Positions 32,133 to 42,203 are shown, numbered from the stretch's first letter. The stretch is 64,000 nt of DNA from Endozoicomonas montiporae CL-33 (GCF_001583435.1 NZ_CP013251.1:3485215-3549214); one strand, 5' to 3'. Program-made: numbers and translations. Notes: a model not told the origin generated them from the sequence alone.

Positions 32133-32588
32133 TCAAAGGGATAAAGACTGTAGCTCAACCGGAACCTCTTCGGCGTCGCTGGCTTCCCTCAGGTAGTCAT
32201 CCCGGCGCTGATTCCAGCAGTCTTCATCCCAGAGTTCAAACTTTTTGCCCTGCCCGAGCAAAATGCATTTTTTGCCCAGCCCGGCATAATCCCTTAGCAG
32301 TGGGGGCACCAAAACCCGACCATTGCCATCCATATCCAGATCAGTAGCATGGCCGATCAGAAGTCTTTGTATGCGGCGGGTCATGGGATGAAAGCTGGGC
32401 AGTGCTTCGATTTTTTTCTGAATGATATCCCACTCATCAACCGGATAAATGAGAATACACGGTTCATCGGTATCAATGGTTGCCACCAGACTTCCGGCGC
32501 AACGATCCCTCAAACCCTGCCGATAGCGGGTAGGAATAGCCAATCGTCCCTTGGCATCGAGATTGATAGCGTTAACACCGCGAAACAA
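32133..32588 (-). CDS. mraZ: Transcriptional regulator MraZ
   Basis: A 151-residue regulator with two tandem AbrB-like DNA-binding motifs, DAKGRLAIPTRYR near the N-terminus and DGNGRVLVPPLLR in the middle. In E. coli MraZ represses its own cluster. It is the first gene of the dcw cluster, and a set of MraZ-like operator repeats lies about 150 bp upstream. Confidence 0.96.
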   Translation of the reverse strand: MFRGVNAINLDAKGRLAIPTRYRQGLRDRCAGSLVATIDTDEPCILIYPVDEWDIIQKKIEALPSFHPMTRRIQRLLIGHATDLDMDGNGRVLVPPLLRDYAGLGKKCILLGQGKKFELWDEDCWNQRRDDYLREASDAEEVPVELQSLSL

Positions 32589-32734
32589 ATCTCTCTCCTT
32601 AATTCCAGAACTTTCCCTACAGGCAGCTTCCGGCTAACAACAACACTGAACCCCAAATGCTACTTTTTCAGAAAAATCACGTTTTTATGGCTGCTGTGTA
32701 TGACCGGGAAAAAACTCCACCAGATCGGACAATA

Positions 32735-32759
32735 AACCAATTAAACCCACTTTTATCCA
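32735..32759 (-). promoter_or_regulatory. Putative MraZ operator repeats
   Basis: Read on the minus strand, TGGAT, TGGGT and TGGTT recur with an exact 10-bp period (32755–32759, 32745–32749, 32735–32739). Known MraZ operators are TGGG(A/G)-type direct repeats separated by about 5 nt, so the spacing fits, although only the middle repeat keeps TGGG. They lie about 150 bp upstream of mraZ; no convincing promoter was located between. Confidence 0.5.
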
Positions 32760-32996
32760 CAATACGCCACTCAAGCACACTATAGAAATCTGGAAAACCC
32801 ACGTCAAGCAGGGCAACTACGAACTACGTCAGGAATTTGTCAATCTGTGAATAACATGACAAACCCAAACTACTGAAAAAGTCTTTATAAATTAACAAGC
32901 TATCTCGATAGCTGAAGGCACTGAACAAAAATAGCCGGATAAAAAGAGATGACAGGAAGTTGTGGAAAAGTTGCTGTGGATATTATTTTTTCCACA
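32753..32996. promoter_or_regulatory. DnaA-box-like cluster upstream of mraZ
   Basis: The gene-free stretch between rnpB and mraZ is AT-rich. It holds one perfect DnaA box, TTATCCACA (32753–32761, overlapping a MraZ-like repeat), and three one-mismatch boxes packed within 36 bp: TGTGGAAAA (32961–32969), TGTGGATAT (32975–32983) and TTTTCCACA (32988–32996). The arrangement could serve DnaA-dependent regulation or titration. No dnaA/dnaN or gid genes are nearby, so a chromosomal origin is not claimed. Confidence 0.45.
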
Positions 32997-33136
32997 AGCT
33001 GATAAGAAATGCTGACAACAACAGACAGCGCAAATAAAAAGTACTGCTTATTGTTTCAATAACAATTGATGACAACCTGACCAGAATCATCGTTCTCAAA
33101 CAAAGAACCCAACCCTGAACAAGCAAGAATGATCTG

Positions 33137-33159
33137 AAAAAAGCATTCACACAAGAATG
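33137..33159 (-). terminator. Terminator of rnpB
   Basis: On the minus strand CATTC-TTGTGT-GAATG is followed by C and six T, about 10 nt after the 3' end of the RNase P RNA. The stem is only 5 bp. Confidence 0.6.
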
Positions 33160-33166
33160 AAAAGAA

Positions 33167-33571
<405 letters not shown>

Positions 33572-33602
33572 CGGCGAATATTATAGAGCTAACGGCGTCG
33601 AA

Positions 33603-34442
33603 TCAAGCTTTCATTGTCAAAGCCAGGTTATAAAGCTCTTTTTTACGGTAATCCGTAATATCAGCGATAACAGCCGCGGCTTTTTTTGGCGGCAACTCTT
33701 CAATAAGCCGTTGAAGCAAACGAGCGGTTTGCGAATCAATATCACTGGCCTTTTCCTCTTTGCAGCCTTCGACCAGCACAACAAATTCACCACGACACTG
33801 GTTTGAATCCTCCTGAAGAATGGCTTCAACTTCTGCCACAGTACCCGCCAACACCGTTTCAAAGGTCTTGGTCAACTCTCTTGCCAGCACAATATATCGA
33901 TCAGCCCCGAGCACCTGATTAAAGTCAGCAAGACTGTCCAAAATTCGGTGCGTCGATTCATAAACCGCCCAGGTAGCCGTCAGCTCGGATAAAGCCTCCA
34001 GCTTTTTACGGCGCCCTGACGACTTGGCAGGCAAAAAACCTTCAAAGTAAAACCGGTCCGTTGCCAGTCCGCTCACCGACAGAGCTGCAATCAGGGCACA
34101 GGCTCCCAACACGGGCACTACGCGGTAACCCGCCTCCCGCACTTCACGCACAAGAAAATAACCCGGGTCCGAAATCAGGGGCGTACCGGCATCGCTGACC
34201 AGCGCCACCGCCTCACCTTTTGCCAGACGCGCAAGCAGGCTTACTGTCTGCTGTCGCTCGTTATGGTCATGACAGGGCACCATGGGCGTCGTGATACCAA
34301 AATGGTTCATCAGTTTTTTACTGTGACGGGTATCCTCAGCCGCAATCACATCGACCTGTTGGAGCACTTCAATGGCTCTGGGCGTCATATCCCCGAGATT
34401 CCCAATCGGTGTGGCTACAACATACAGCGTACTTTCAGACAT
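33603..34442 (-). CDS. rsmI: 16S rRNA (cytidine-1402-2'-O)-methyltransferase RsmI
   Basis: About 279 residues; a tetrapyrrole-methylase-fold SAM enzyme that 2'-O-methylates C1402, the same nucleotide RsmH modifies. It has the N-terminal YVVATPIGNLGDMTPRA, AEDTRHSKKL and SDAGTPLISDPG motifs. The ATG at 34442 is chosen; an ATG at 34454 is possible. It is divergent from lpoA, a widely conserved arrangement. Confidence 0.96.
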   Translation of the reverse strand: MSESTLYVVATPIGNLGDMTPRAIEVLQQVDVIAAEDTRHSKKLMNHFGITTPMVPCHDHNERQQTVSLLARLAKGEAVALVSDAGTPLISDPGYFLVREVREAGYRVVPVLGACALIAALSVSGLATDRFYFEGFLPAKSSGRRKKLEALSELTATWAVYESTHRILDSLADFNQVLGADRYIVLARELTKTFETVLAGTVAEVEAILQEDSNQCRGEFVVLVEGCKEEKASDIDSQTARLLQRLIEELPPKKAAAVIADITDYRKKELYNLALTMKA

Positions 34443-34670
34443 GCTATTGATCATCAAGACAGTTAACTAGATGCGGAAGTCTACAGCGACACTCGACATC
34501 GGCACAATCGATGGCAACACCATTCAACACGTTGCAAAAGCGAAACCCTGACAGTTTTTACAATAAATTCATATTGAAATATTATTCACGGCAATCACAG
34601 TTAAGGTACAATGTTCGATCTACTGAAAAGACCACTGTGCTTGTCAGCTCTCATTAATAATGAGGATTTT

Positions 34671-36656
34671 ATGAGGGACAACCCTTCCAGACTCAGACCG
34701 ATCACAGCCCTGATCATCACTGCCATCCTGGCAGGCTGTTCTTCTCAACCACCTCAGCAGGTCATTCAACAACCCCTGCCAACGGTGGACACTACCCCAA
34801 GGACAGCGGATCAACTTCTGGTTCAGGCAGAGCGTGCCAGTTTTCCACAAAGTGCAGAACTGAAAATTACCGCCGCTGAACAACTACTGACTGAACAGTC
34901 TTACCGCGCCCAAAATATACTGGAAAGCATACCCTACGATGAGCTTCCCTCTGACCTGCAGGCCAGACTGTCCCTGCTGAGAGCCGAAATCGCCGAGCAC
35001 AGCGGACAGAACTGGGAAGTCTTCCACTGGCTGGATCGTGAACCGGTCATTAACAGCACTGACCCCGGACTGATCTCCCGTTCACATATTCTGCGCGCTA
35101 AAGCCTTCAACCGCTACGGTGAATATCTGGCAGCACTGGACGAATGGTTGTCAGCCATGCCGAATCTGCAACCGGAGCAACAGGAGCCACTTTACCACGA
35201 CTTCTGGGCAACCCTGCTGCACACACCCCATGAGCGTTTAATGTCGCTAAACGCGCAGACCAGAGATAACAACCTCAAGGGCTGGCTGGAACTGGCCATG
35301 ATTTACAGCCCGGGCAAGGCACTTGACCGACAACTGGAAAATCTGACCCAGTGGCAAAATCACTGGAGCGACCATCCGGCACGAAAATTTCTGCCAGACA
35401 ACCTCGACAGCCTGACGGCAGAAGCCGTCCGACACCCACAAAAAATAGCTTTACTGCTCCCGACCAGCGGCCCCCTTGCCACAGCAGGCAAGTCAGTACG
35501 GGACGGCTTTATGGCCGCGTACTATTCATCCAACAAGAATTCATCCAACAAGAATTCATCCAACAAGAATTCATCCAACAAGAATAAGAATTCGTCCAAC
35601 AACAATGCAACCAGCAGCAATACAGGCGAACAATCAATCCCCGAGGTTTTGTTCTTTGACACCTACAAAGCCGACATTGTTCAGCTGGCTGAACAAGCCA
35701 GAGATTCAGGTGCCGAACTGATTGTCGGCCCACTGGACAAAAGCAATGTCATCCGGTTGAAACAGTCTCCACCAGAAGGCGTCACCATTCTTGCCCTGAA
35801 TTACGCAGACACTGGCTCAGAAGACAATCCAACACAACCGGCAAAAGGCCCCTCAACCGACGGCTTTTACCAGTTTGGCCTATCTACGGAAGACGAAGCC
35901 AGACTGGCCGCCCAGAGAGGCATACTGGACGGGCACCGTCGTGCACTCATCTTTACCTCCAATGCTTCATGGAGTCAGCGAGCCGTTGAAAGCTTCACCA
36001 ATGAGTGGAAAAAGCTGGAAGGCGAAGTAGCTGGCATCAGCCAGTTTGACAACAAGACTGAATACAGCAAGCTGGCCGGAGAAGCCTTACTGGTCAATAA
36101 TAGCCAGCAACGCGCCAGACAGATTAGCCGGTTACTGAGACAGCAGATAGGCTTCGAGCCCCGTCGCCGACAGGATATTGATATGATTTTCATGGCCACT
36201 TCACCGGAAGAGGCCAGACAAATCAAGCCGGCACTGGCCTACCAATACGCAGGCAACGTTCCTGCTTATGCCACCTCTAACGCCTACTCCGGACAGACAA
36301 ACAGAAGCAGGGATCAGGATCTGAACTTTCTCAGGGTTCCGATCATGCCGTGGAATGCGCCCGGAAAAAGCTCATCTCTCAAGCAGTCCATCACCGGCAC
36401 CTGGCCCACAGCCCGTGGCCAATACGGTAGCTTGTTCGCCCTGGGAGCCGACAGTTATAACTTGCACCCAAGATTACAACAACTGCGAAGCCTGAGCGGC
36501 AGCCGGATTGACGGGCTGACCGGCTGGCTGAGCATAGACGACCATGGCCGCGTCAGCAGGGAACTGTCATGGCAGATTTTCCGCAATGGCCAACTGACTC
36601 CCCTCCCCATCCCTGTACAGAACACTGATGTACTGGCGTCTCAGTCTTCGGAATAA
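34671..36656 (+). CDS. lpoA: Penicillin-binding protein activator lipoprotein LpoA
   Basis: A 661-residue outer-membrane lipoprotein that activates PBP1A from the outside. The ATG at 34671 with TGAGGA upstream gives a clean lipoprotein signal (lipobox LAGC); an ATG at 34611 is rejected. The N-terminal half is TPR-like and the C-terminal half is a periplasmic-binding-protein fold (KIALLLPTSGPLATAGKSVRDGF). Between residues about 285 and 311 an Asn/Ser/Lys repeat encoded by 15-bp units interrupts the second domain just after its first helix. Confidence 0.94.
   Translation: MRDNPSRLRPITALIITAILAGCSSQPPQQVIQQPLPTVDTTPRTADQLLVQAERASFPQSAELKITAAEQLLTEQSYRAQNILESIPYDELPSDLQARLSLLRAEIAEHSGQNWEVFHWLDREPVINSTDPGLISRSHILRAKAFNRYGEYLAALDEWLSAMPNLQPEQQEPLYHDFWATLLHTPHERLMSLNAQTRDNNLKGWLELAMIYSPGKALDRQLENLTQWQNHWSDHPARKFLPDNLDSLTAEAVRHPQKIALLLPTSGPLATAGKSVRDGFMAAYYSSNKNSSNKNSSNKNSSNKNKNSSNNNATSSNTGEQSIPEVLFFDTYKADIVQLAEQARDSGAELIVGPLDKSNVIRLKQSPPEGVTILALNYADTGSEDNPTQPAKGPSTDGFYQFGLSTEDEARLAAQRGILDGHRRALIFTSNASWSQRAVESFTNEWKKLEGEVAGISQFDNKTEYSKLAGEALLVNNSQQRARQISRLLRQQIGFEPRRRQDIDMIFMATSPEEARQIKPALAYQYAGNVPAYATSNAYSGQTNRSRDQDLNFLRVPIMPWNAPGKSSSLKQSITGTWPTARGQYGSLFALGADSYNLHPRLQQLRSLSGSRIDGLTGWLSIDDHGRVSRELSWQIFRNGQLTPLPIPVQNTDVLASQSSE
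35525..35604. repeat. 15-bp tandem repeat inside lpoA
   Basis: Four perfect copies of TTCATCCAACAAGAA begin at 35525, 35540, 35555 and 35570. A degenerate copy starts at 35590 after a 5-bp gap. They are in frame and encode repeated Asn-Ser-Ser-Asn-Lys. Confidence 0.95.
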
Positions 36657-37038
36657 AACCGGTGCCCGGGCCGAGCACCGGGCATTACATCACCTCAAAG
36701 CAAACCGACTGAAACTGGTTGACCGTAACTATGCCTGCCGGTCAGGGGAGCTGGATCTGATCATGCTGGATGGTGAGACACTGGTTTTTATCGAAGTACG
36801 GAGTCGCAACAGTCTGGCGTTTGGCGGTGCCTCCGCCAGCATCACTCCGAAAAAACAGCAGAAAATGCGGCAAACAGCGGCTCATTTCCTGCAAAATCAC
36901 AGAAAGCACCAACACCGTCACTGCCGGTTCGACGCCGTTCTGATTTTTAACCCAACCGGAAACGTTACGAGCAACGCTATAAGTAGCAATGACGAACGAC
37001 TGCCAAAACCGATAGAATGGCTACAAGGTATTTTTTAA
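36628..37038 (+). CDS. yraN: YraN family endonuclease-fold protein (UPF0102)
   Basis: A 136-residue UPF0102 protein with a restriction-endonuclease-like core: an N-terminal helix (GARAEHRALHHLKANRL), then GELDLIMLDGETLVFIEVRSR, whose Asp, Glu and Lys/Arg spacing is that of the PD-(D/E)xK fold. Cellular role is poorly known. It overlaps the lpoA 3' end by 29 bp and precedes diaA, as in E. coli. Confidence 0.93.
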   Translation: MYWRLSLRNKTGARAEHRALHHLKANRLKLVDRNYACRSGELDLIMLDGETLVFIEVRSRNSLAFGGASASITPKKQQKMRQTAAHFLQNHRKHQHRHCRFDAVLIFNPTGNVTSNAISSNDERLPKPIEWLQGIF

Positions 37039-37061
37039 CGGTTTTCTAAAGGCGTTTATAA

Positions 37062-37664
<603 letters not shown>

Positions 37665-37812
37665 ACAACAAGCGCCTTTTATCCGCACAGTTCGCAAACT
37701 GACAATCTGCGGTTGAGATAAACGAACAATGGCAACACCCAGTGAAGGAAATATTTTTCGTCACACCCCATGATGAAAGGTTTTCACAGCAAACTATGCA
37801 AAGGAGTATCGA

Positions 37813-38400
37813 GTGAAACGCACCCATCGAGTATTTTTCGCCAGCCTGCTAGCCGGACTCTTAGTGCTCACAACCGGCTGCGCCACCGTTGTGGACAGCG
37901 TCAATGAAGACCCGATTCAACAAGACCCCACGGAGCGCTCCTGGGGCAACTGGCTTGACGACCAGACGATTGAAACCGTAGCTGAAGTCAATATTAACAA
38001 GTCCAGTGACGAGTTCAGACGCAACAGCCGCATCAAAGTCATCAGCTTTAACGGGATTGTGCTGATTATCGGACAGGTTCCCAACCAGTCAATGAAAGAC
38101 GAAGCGACCCGAATTGTCACGCCAATACAGAATGTGCGCAAAGTGTATAACGAGCTGACCATTGGCCCACGAGCCAGTGTTATGGAGCACAGTAGCGACG
38201 CATGGCTGACGACCAAAATCAAAACCAAACTGATTCAGGATGAAATCGTTTCCGCCGACAAAATCAAAGTCAATACAGAAAAAGGCACTGTATTCCTGAT
38301 GGGACTGGCTACACCCAAAGAAGCCAGCAACGCCGTTGAAGCCGCCAGAAATACAAGAGGCGTACAGAAAGTGGTCAAAATTTTTGAATATGTGCGCTAA
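37813..38400 (+). CDS. dolP: Outer membrane lipoprotein DolP (YraP), BON domains
   Basis: A 195-residue lipoprotein supporting outer-membrane integrity and BamA function in E. coli. The start is a GTG with AAGGAG 7 nt upstream. The signal ends in LTTGC. Two BON domains follow (about 50–120 and 125–195), each ending in a V-x-x-V segment (NVRKVYNELTIG, GVQKVVKIFEYV). The stop codon TAA is also the first triplet of a 163-bp palindrome. Confidence 0.94.
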   Translation: MKRTHRVFFASLLAGLLVLTTGCATVVDSVNEDPIQQDPTERSWGNWLDDQTIETVAEVNINKSSDEFRRNSRIKVISFNGIVLIIGQVPNQSMKDEATRIVTPIQNVRKVYNELTIGPRASVMEHSSDAWLTTKIKTKLIQDEIVSADKIKVNTEKGTVFLMGLATPKEASNAVEAARNTRGVQKVVKIFEYVR

Positions 38401-38560
38401 GTACTCGGCCATACGGAATCGAATATTTCTGGCTTATTGGGCAGGTGCTCTGCAAGGCGCAACGACGGGAGCATAGCAAGCTATGTGACCAGAGTTGCAA
38501 CGCAGTCAGAGTGACTGATCAATGAGTCAGAAAATATGATTTCGTATGGTTGAGTACTTA
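38398..38560. repeat. 163-bp near-perfect palindrome at the dolP 3' end
   Basis: The left arm starting TAAGTACTCGGCCATACG (38398) is mirrored by the right arm ending CGTATGGTTGAGTACTTA (38560), with exact symmetry about 38478–38479 (CATAGC-AA-GCTATG). The arms match over almost their full length with scattered mismatches. No reading frame is inside. It looks like a dispersed palindromic unit or MITE that also provides an mRNA 3' hairpin for the lpoA–dolP transcript. Confidence 0.85.
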
Positions 38561-38660
38561 ACAGAAGCAGCTTTTAAAGGCCGCTCTATACTGCCTGCAG
38601 ACACCACTCTATGAAACCGTTCCGGCGGCGGATCGGTTTTATTCAACAAAAGAGACAAAC

Positions 38661-39251
38661 ATGACCAGCAAAGCGATTGCCATCATCAACTGCGGCAGCG
38701 ATAAACTCCCAAAGATTATCGACATCGTTAAGCACCAAGGCTACAACCCCATCAATATTGAACTACAGGACGCCAACCGCTGGAACTTTGCCGAATCCAC
38801 AGCCGTCATCCTCTCTGGCGGCCCTCATCTTTTCACCGACAGCCAACAGAAGCATGATGAACTGATGCAGTCCTTTCAGTTCCTGAAGCATCTGGAACAC
38901 CCAACCCTGGGCATCTGCCTCGGTCATCAGGCCATCGCTTTGACATTTGGTGCTGAGGTCTATCTGGGTGAGGAACGAAGGACTGACGACGAGATAGAGA
39001 TTACAACACCTCATCCCGTTTTCGACAACCTGCCTTCAAGACGCTTCTCCGAAGACCACTGCGAAGGTATTCATCCCTGTGACAACATGCATGTTCTGGC
39101 ACAGTCAGACTACTACAGCGTGGAAGCGTTCGAGATCATCAACCGGCCATTCATTGGAGTACAGTTCCATCCTGAAACATCAGGCACAGCCGGCTCGCAA
39201 CTCATAAGCAACTTCCTGCACTGGGCCGAAAAACAACACTCGATTACCTGA
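38661..39251 (+). CDS. Class I glutamine amidotransferase-like protein
   Basis: A 196-residue single-domain class I glutaminase resembling the GuaA amidotransferase domain. The nucleophile elbow is LGICLGHQAI, the oxyanion region VILSGGPHLF, and the catalytic His/Glu pair GVQFHPETSG. There is no synthetase domain. Its partner or substrate cannot be deduced; neighbours are unrelated. It converges with and overlaps the rhodanese gene by 8 bp. Confidence 0.85.
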   Translation: MTSKAIAIINCGSDKLPKIIDIVKHQGYNPINIELQDANRWNFAESTAVILSGGPHLFTDSQQKHDELMQSFQFLKHLEHPTLGICLGHQAIALTFGAEVYLGEERRTDDEIEITTPHPVFDNLPSRRFSEDHCEGIHPCDNMHVLAQSDYYSVEAFEIINRPFIGVQFHPETSGTAGSQLISNFLHWAEKQHSIT

Positions 39252-39765
39252 CCAGCTCAAAACCTTCACCCTGCCAGGCTTCAACCCCGCCCGGGTGACG
39301 CAACACTCGACGATACCCTAGCCGAACCGCCCACAAGGCAGCATTATGCCCCCGCTCACAACGGGTTCTGCTACAACTGAACACCAACAACCGGTTCCGA
39401 TCAGGCCCCAGCAGCTGGAGAAGCTCTTCGCTGGTGTGCCCCATCATCAACGAATCTTCCCAGCCCTCATCCATGATAACCCCTTTGGGAAAGGTAAAAT
39501 TTCTGGCTGAGCGAATATGACCTTTTCCGAAGTCAGACGGTCTTCGGGTATCCACCAGCATCACTGAAGGATCCCTTTTCAACAAAGTAGCCAGTTCCTG
39601 AGAAGTAATCAGGCCATAACCTGACAGTTCAGCCTGTCTGGCCAGCGACACACTGGCCGACTCAAGAGCGGCTTCAAGCTTATAGCGATCATTGCGCTCA
39701 CAGCCAGACACCCCTGCCAAGATCAGCAAGGCAGCGTAAAACATAAACACTGTGTTTAAATTCAT
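39244..39765 (-). CDS. Rhodanese-domain lipoprotein
   Basis: A 173-residue protein with a lipoprotein signal (LLILAGVSGC) followed by one rhodanese domain (MLVDTRRPSDFGKGHIRSARN). The active-site loop is CSRTRCERG, with the Cys in the expected place, so sulfur or persulfide transfer in the periplasm is possible. Physiological substrate unknown. Confidence 0.85.
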   Translation of the reverse strand: MNLNTVFMFYAALLILAGVSGCERNDRYKLEAALESASVSLARQAELSGYGLITSQELATLLKRDPSVMLVDTRRPSDFGKGHIRSARNFTFPKGVIMDEGWEDSLMMGHTSEELLQLLGPDRNRLLVFSCSRTRCERGHNAALWAVRLGYRRVLRHPGGVEAWQGEGFELVR

Positions 39766-39938
39766 AGAAAGCCAGTCTCTGAATACCGGTTAAGTGCTTA
39801 TTATTCGGTTCTTAAAAACAACCTTTCGCTGTTGCAGCAACAAAGAGGCCGCAACAGAGAGGCTGTAACAGAGAGCAAGCCTAGTAAAGAATGACCCGTT
39901 TTCAATGCCAGAGACATTCAACGATTCATTCTCATTGA

Positions 39939-40541
39939 TTACATACCATTTCTAAAGGTTTTATGATCCACTACGCCACTGGCTCTTACCTGACGTAACG
40001 CCTTTGAATACTCACCCAGCAACTTCAGGGCATAATCCGCCCGATCCTGTAGCAGAGCATCAGCTGCCGGATCTTCCCCGTTCAAAGCTGACTCAACACC
40101 CCTGACAATCAGATGTTCCGGAATAAAGCACAGTCTGGCATTTTTATAGCTGCTCATCCTTAACTCAGCCACCGGATAAGAGCCCCCCTGACCGGAGGAA
40201 ACAGCCGTAATCAGCGCGGGCTTGTGCCCCAACTCCAGCGCACCAAACAAAAGAAAGAAGTTTTTCAGGGCAGACGGCACCATACCATTCCACTCGGGTG
40301 ATACCACAACAAATGCGTCACTCTCTCTAAGCTTCTGTTTCAGCGGAGACAACAGAGCTTTCCATTGCTCATCACCACTAAAAATCACTTCATCCCAGAG
40401 CGGCAAAGGGTTGCCCGACAAACTGAACACCTCACATTCATCAAACAGCCCGAGCGCTGCAACCCGCTCAGACAGAACATGCCCTATTCGCTCACTCTGA
40501 GATTCCCGACGATGACTACCCGTTATTATTGTTAACTTCAT
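39939..40541 (-). CDS. NADPH-dependent FMN reductase family protein
   Basis: A 200-residue flavodoxin-fold protein. The ATG at 40541 has GAGGG upstream; a longer frame to 40604 would run into the sspB terminator and is rejected. FMN-binding motifs are TIITGSHRRESQS and SPEWNGMVPSALKNFF, followed by SSGQGGSYPVAELR. It is likely a quinone or flavin reductase. Confidence 0.87.
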   Translation of the reverse strand: MKLTIITGSHRRESQSERIGHVLSERVAALGLFDECEVFSLSGNPLPLWDEVIFSGDEQWKALLSPLKQKLRESDAFVVVSPEWNGMVPSALKNFFLLFGALELGHKPALITAVSSGQGGSYPVAELRMSSYKNARLCFIPEHLIVRGVESALNGEDPAADALLQDRADYALKLLGEYSKALRQVRASGVVDHKTFRNGM

Positions 40542-40565
40542 AGCACCCTCATGACAGTGTTTTGT

Positions 40566-40604
40566 GATAAAAAAAATGCCCCGGACCTTCATGACACGGG
40601 GCAT
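40566..40604 (-). terminator. Terminator of sspAB
   Basis: On the minus strand ATGCCCCG and CGGGGCAT form an 8-bp stem around a longer loop, followed by a run of T. It starts about 15 bp after the sspB stop. Confidence 0.88.
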
Positions 40605-40619
40605 GATTTGTCTACAACC

Positions 40620-41099
40620 TTACTTGACCACCTTCAAGTGCGGTCGCCCCGGTTTCTTAGGCTTTTTATCATCAGACTCGTCAGACTGATCAGTATCGGC
40701 AGGCTTTACTTCAGCAGGCTTGGACTCAGAAGTCACTTCCACCAGACCAATTTCGGCTTCCTGCTCTTCTGGCTCGTCCACCTGAGGCTCAACCTCAAAC
40801 ACCATACCCTGACCATTTTCACGGGCATAAATAGCCATAAGCGCATCGGAGGGAACCGTAATATTCAACGCCTCGCCACCAAAGCGACCGCTAAAGGTAA
40901 TCATGTCATTATCCATCTGCAAAGCCCGCACAGCAGATGGAGAAATATTCAGCACAATCTGACCGTCCTTGACGAATTCACAAGGCACTTCAACACCGCG
41001 GCGAGCAGCGTCCACCAAAATATAAGGTGTACAGTCGTTATCAAGAATCCATTCATACAATGCGCGGGCAATGTATGGACGACTACTGGTCATTGTCAT
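40620..41099 (-). CDS. sspB: ClpXP adaptor SspB
   Basis: A 159-residue adaptor that delivers ssrA-tagged proteins to ClpXP. The substrate-binding domain (SSRPYIARALYEWILDND, FSGRFGGEALNITVP) is followed by an acidic, disordered linker and the ClpX-binding tail GRPHLKVVK. It follows sspA in the usual order. Confidence 0.95.
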   Translation of the reverse strand: MTMTSSRPYIARALYEWILDNDCTPYILVDAARRGVEVPCEFVKDGQIVLNISPSAVRALQMDNDMITFSGRFGGEALNITVPSDALMAIYARENGQGMVFEVEPQVDEPEEQEAEIGLVEVTSESKPAEVKPADTDQSDESDDKKPKKPGRPHLKVVK

Positions 41100-41208
41100 A
41101 TCTGTCTCCGAATTAAAGAATCGGCAACAGCTTTAACTCCGTTGCCGATCAGAAGCACCCGACCAGACGAAGCATAACTTCGCTTAGTTGAGTGCTTATA
41201 AAGCCCGA

Positions 41209-41838
41209 TTATTCGCGCATTTCTTTTTCGATTTCGGACAGACTTTCCTGGAAAGACTCCCGTGCAAACAGTCGCTCAGCGTATTGCAGAATCGGCTTGC
41301 CCTGCTTAGGCAATTCAATACCCATAGCCGGCAGACGCCACAGGATAGGCGCTACACAGCAATCCACCAGAGTAAACTCTTCACTCATAAAGTACGGCTT
41401 TTCAGCAAAAATCGGGGCGATAGCCAGCAGGCTTTCACGAAGTTCTTTGCGCGCACGATTGGCAGGTGTTTCTTTGGTGTTAGGGTTCATGATGATATCA
41501 ACCAGAGCACACCAGTCTTTCTGGATGCGGTGCATCATCAGACGGTTCTGTGCTCGACTCACCGGATAAACAGGCAGCAACGGCGGATGAGGAAAACGCT
41601 CATCAAGGTATTCCATCATCACGTTTGGTTCATACAGCACCAGCTCACGATCAACCAGAGTTGGCAGCGTGTTGTAAGGATTCATATCCGACAATTCTTG
41701 CGGAAGGTTTTCAGGATTGACATTCTGGATGTCAACCGCGACGCCTTTTTCCGCCAGAACAATACGAACCCGGTGACAGTAATGATCAGCCGGATCCGAG
41801 AAAAAAATCATGGATGACTTTTTGGCAACTACAGCCAT
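41209..41838 (-). CDS. sspA: Stringent starvation protein A
   Basis: A 209-residue GST-fold protein that binds RNA polymerase and modulates stationary-phase transcription. The N-terminal thioredoxin-like domain ([25 protein letters not shown]) and a helical C-terminal domain ([18 protein letters not shown]) are visible. It is upstream of sspB with about 110 bp between. Confidence 0.95.
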   Translation of the reverse strand: MAVVAKKSSMIFFSDPADHYCHRVRIVLAEKGVAVDIQNVNPENLPQELSDMNPYNTLPTLVDRELVLYEPNVMMEYLDERFPHPPLLPVYPVSRAQNRLMMHRIQKDWCALVDIIMNPNTKETPANRARKELRESLLAIAPIFAEKPYFMSEEFTLVDCCVAPILWRLPAMGIELPKQGKPILQYAERLFARESFQESLSEIEKEMRE

Positions 41839-42203
41839 GAAGTACCCCCGCCCTCATGCAAGGTTGAGTGATTTCGACCTTCCTGAACATGTCTACCTGG
41901 CACTGTACAGATCAGACAAACCGTCGCCTGCCAGCTCGAACACACAGGAAAACCGGTCGATTCGCGAAATAACGGGGTATGTTAGCAAATTTTACCGGCT
42001 TCAGGACAGAGGCAAGAATCACTTTACGAACAGAACATTCGAAATTGTTCAACATATAACCAGCATGTTTACTATTTGTACTGCGGTTTCTATTTATTTC
42101 AATGATGTTGACCGCGATCAATACTTAACCGCTTAACATGATAAATAATCAGGTCGTAATTTATTCAATTTCCCTCTGGTTCTATTTCTTAAGTAGTCGT
42201 TTC
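41839..42203. other. Intergenic region between sspA and the C4-dicarboxylate transporter
   Basis: About 365 bp holding the promoters of the two divergent genes. I see no RNA gene, strong hairpin or convincing coding frame; a 108-codon open frame has no ribosome site and no protein-like composition. Confidence 0.5.

Noticed and set aside
32753..32996. Chromosomal replication origin
   Set aside because: DnaA-box-like sites are present, but no dnaA, dnaN, gidA or parAB genes accompany them, and only one box is perfect; described as a regulatory cluster only.
35525..35604. CRISPR-like direct repeats
   Set aside because: The repeats are contiguous without spacers and lie in frame inside lpoA; this is a minisatellite.
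41810..42136. A 108-codon open frame between sspA and the Dcu gene
   Set aside because: It overlaps the sspA start, has no ribosome site and no protein-like pattern; treated as intergenic.
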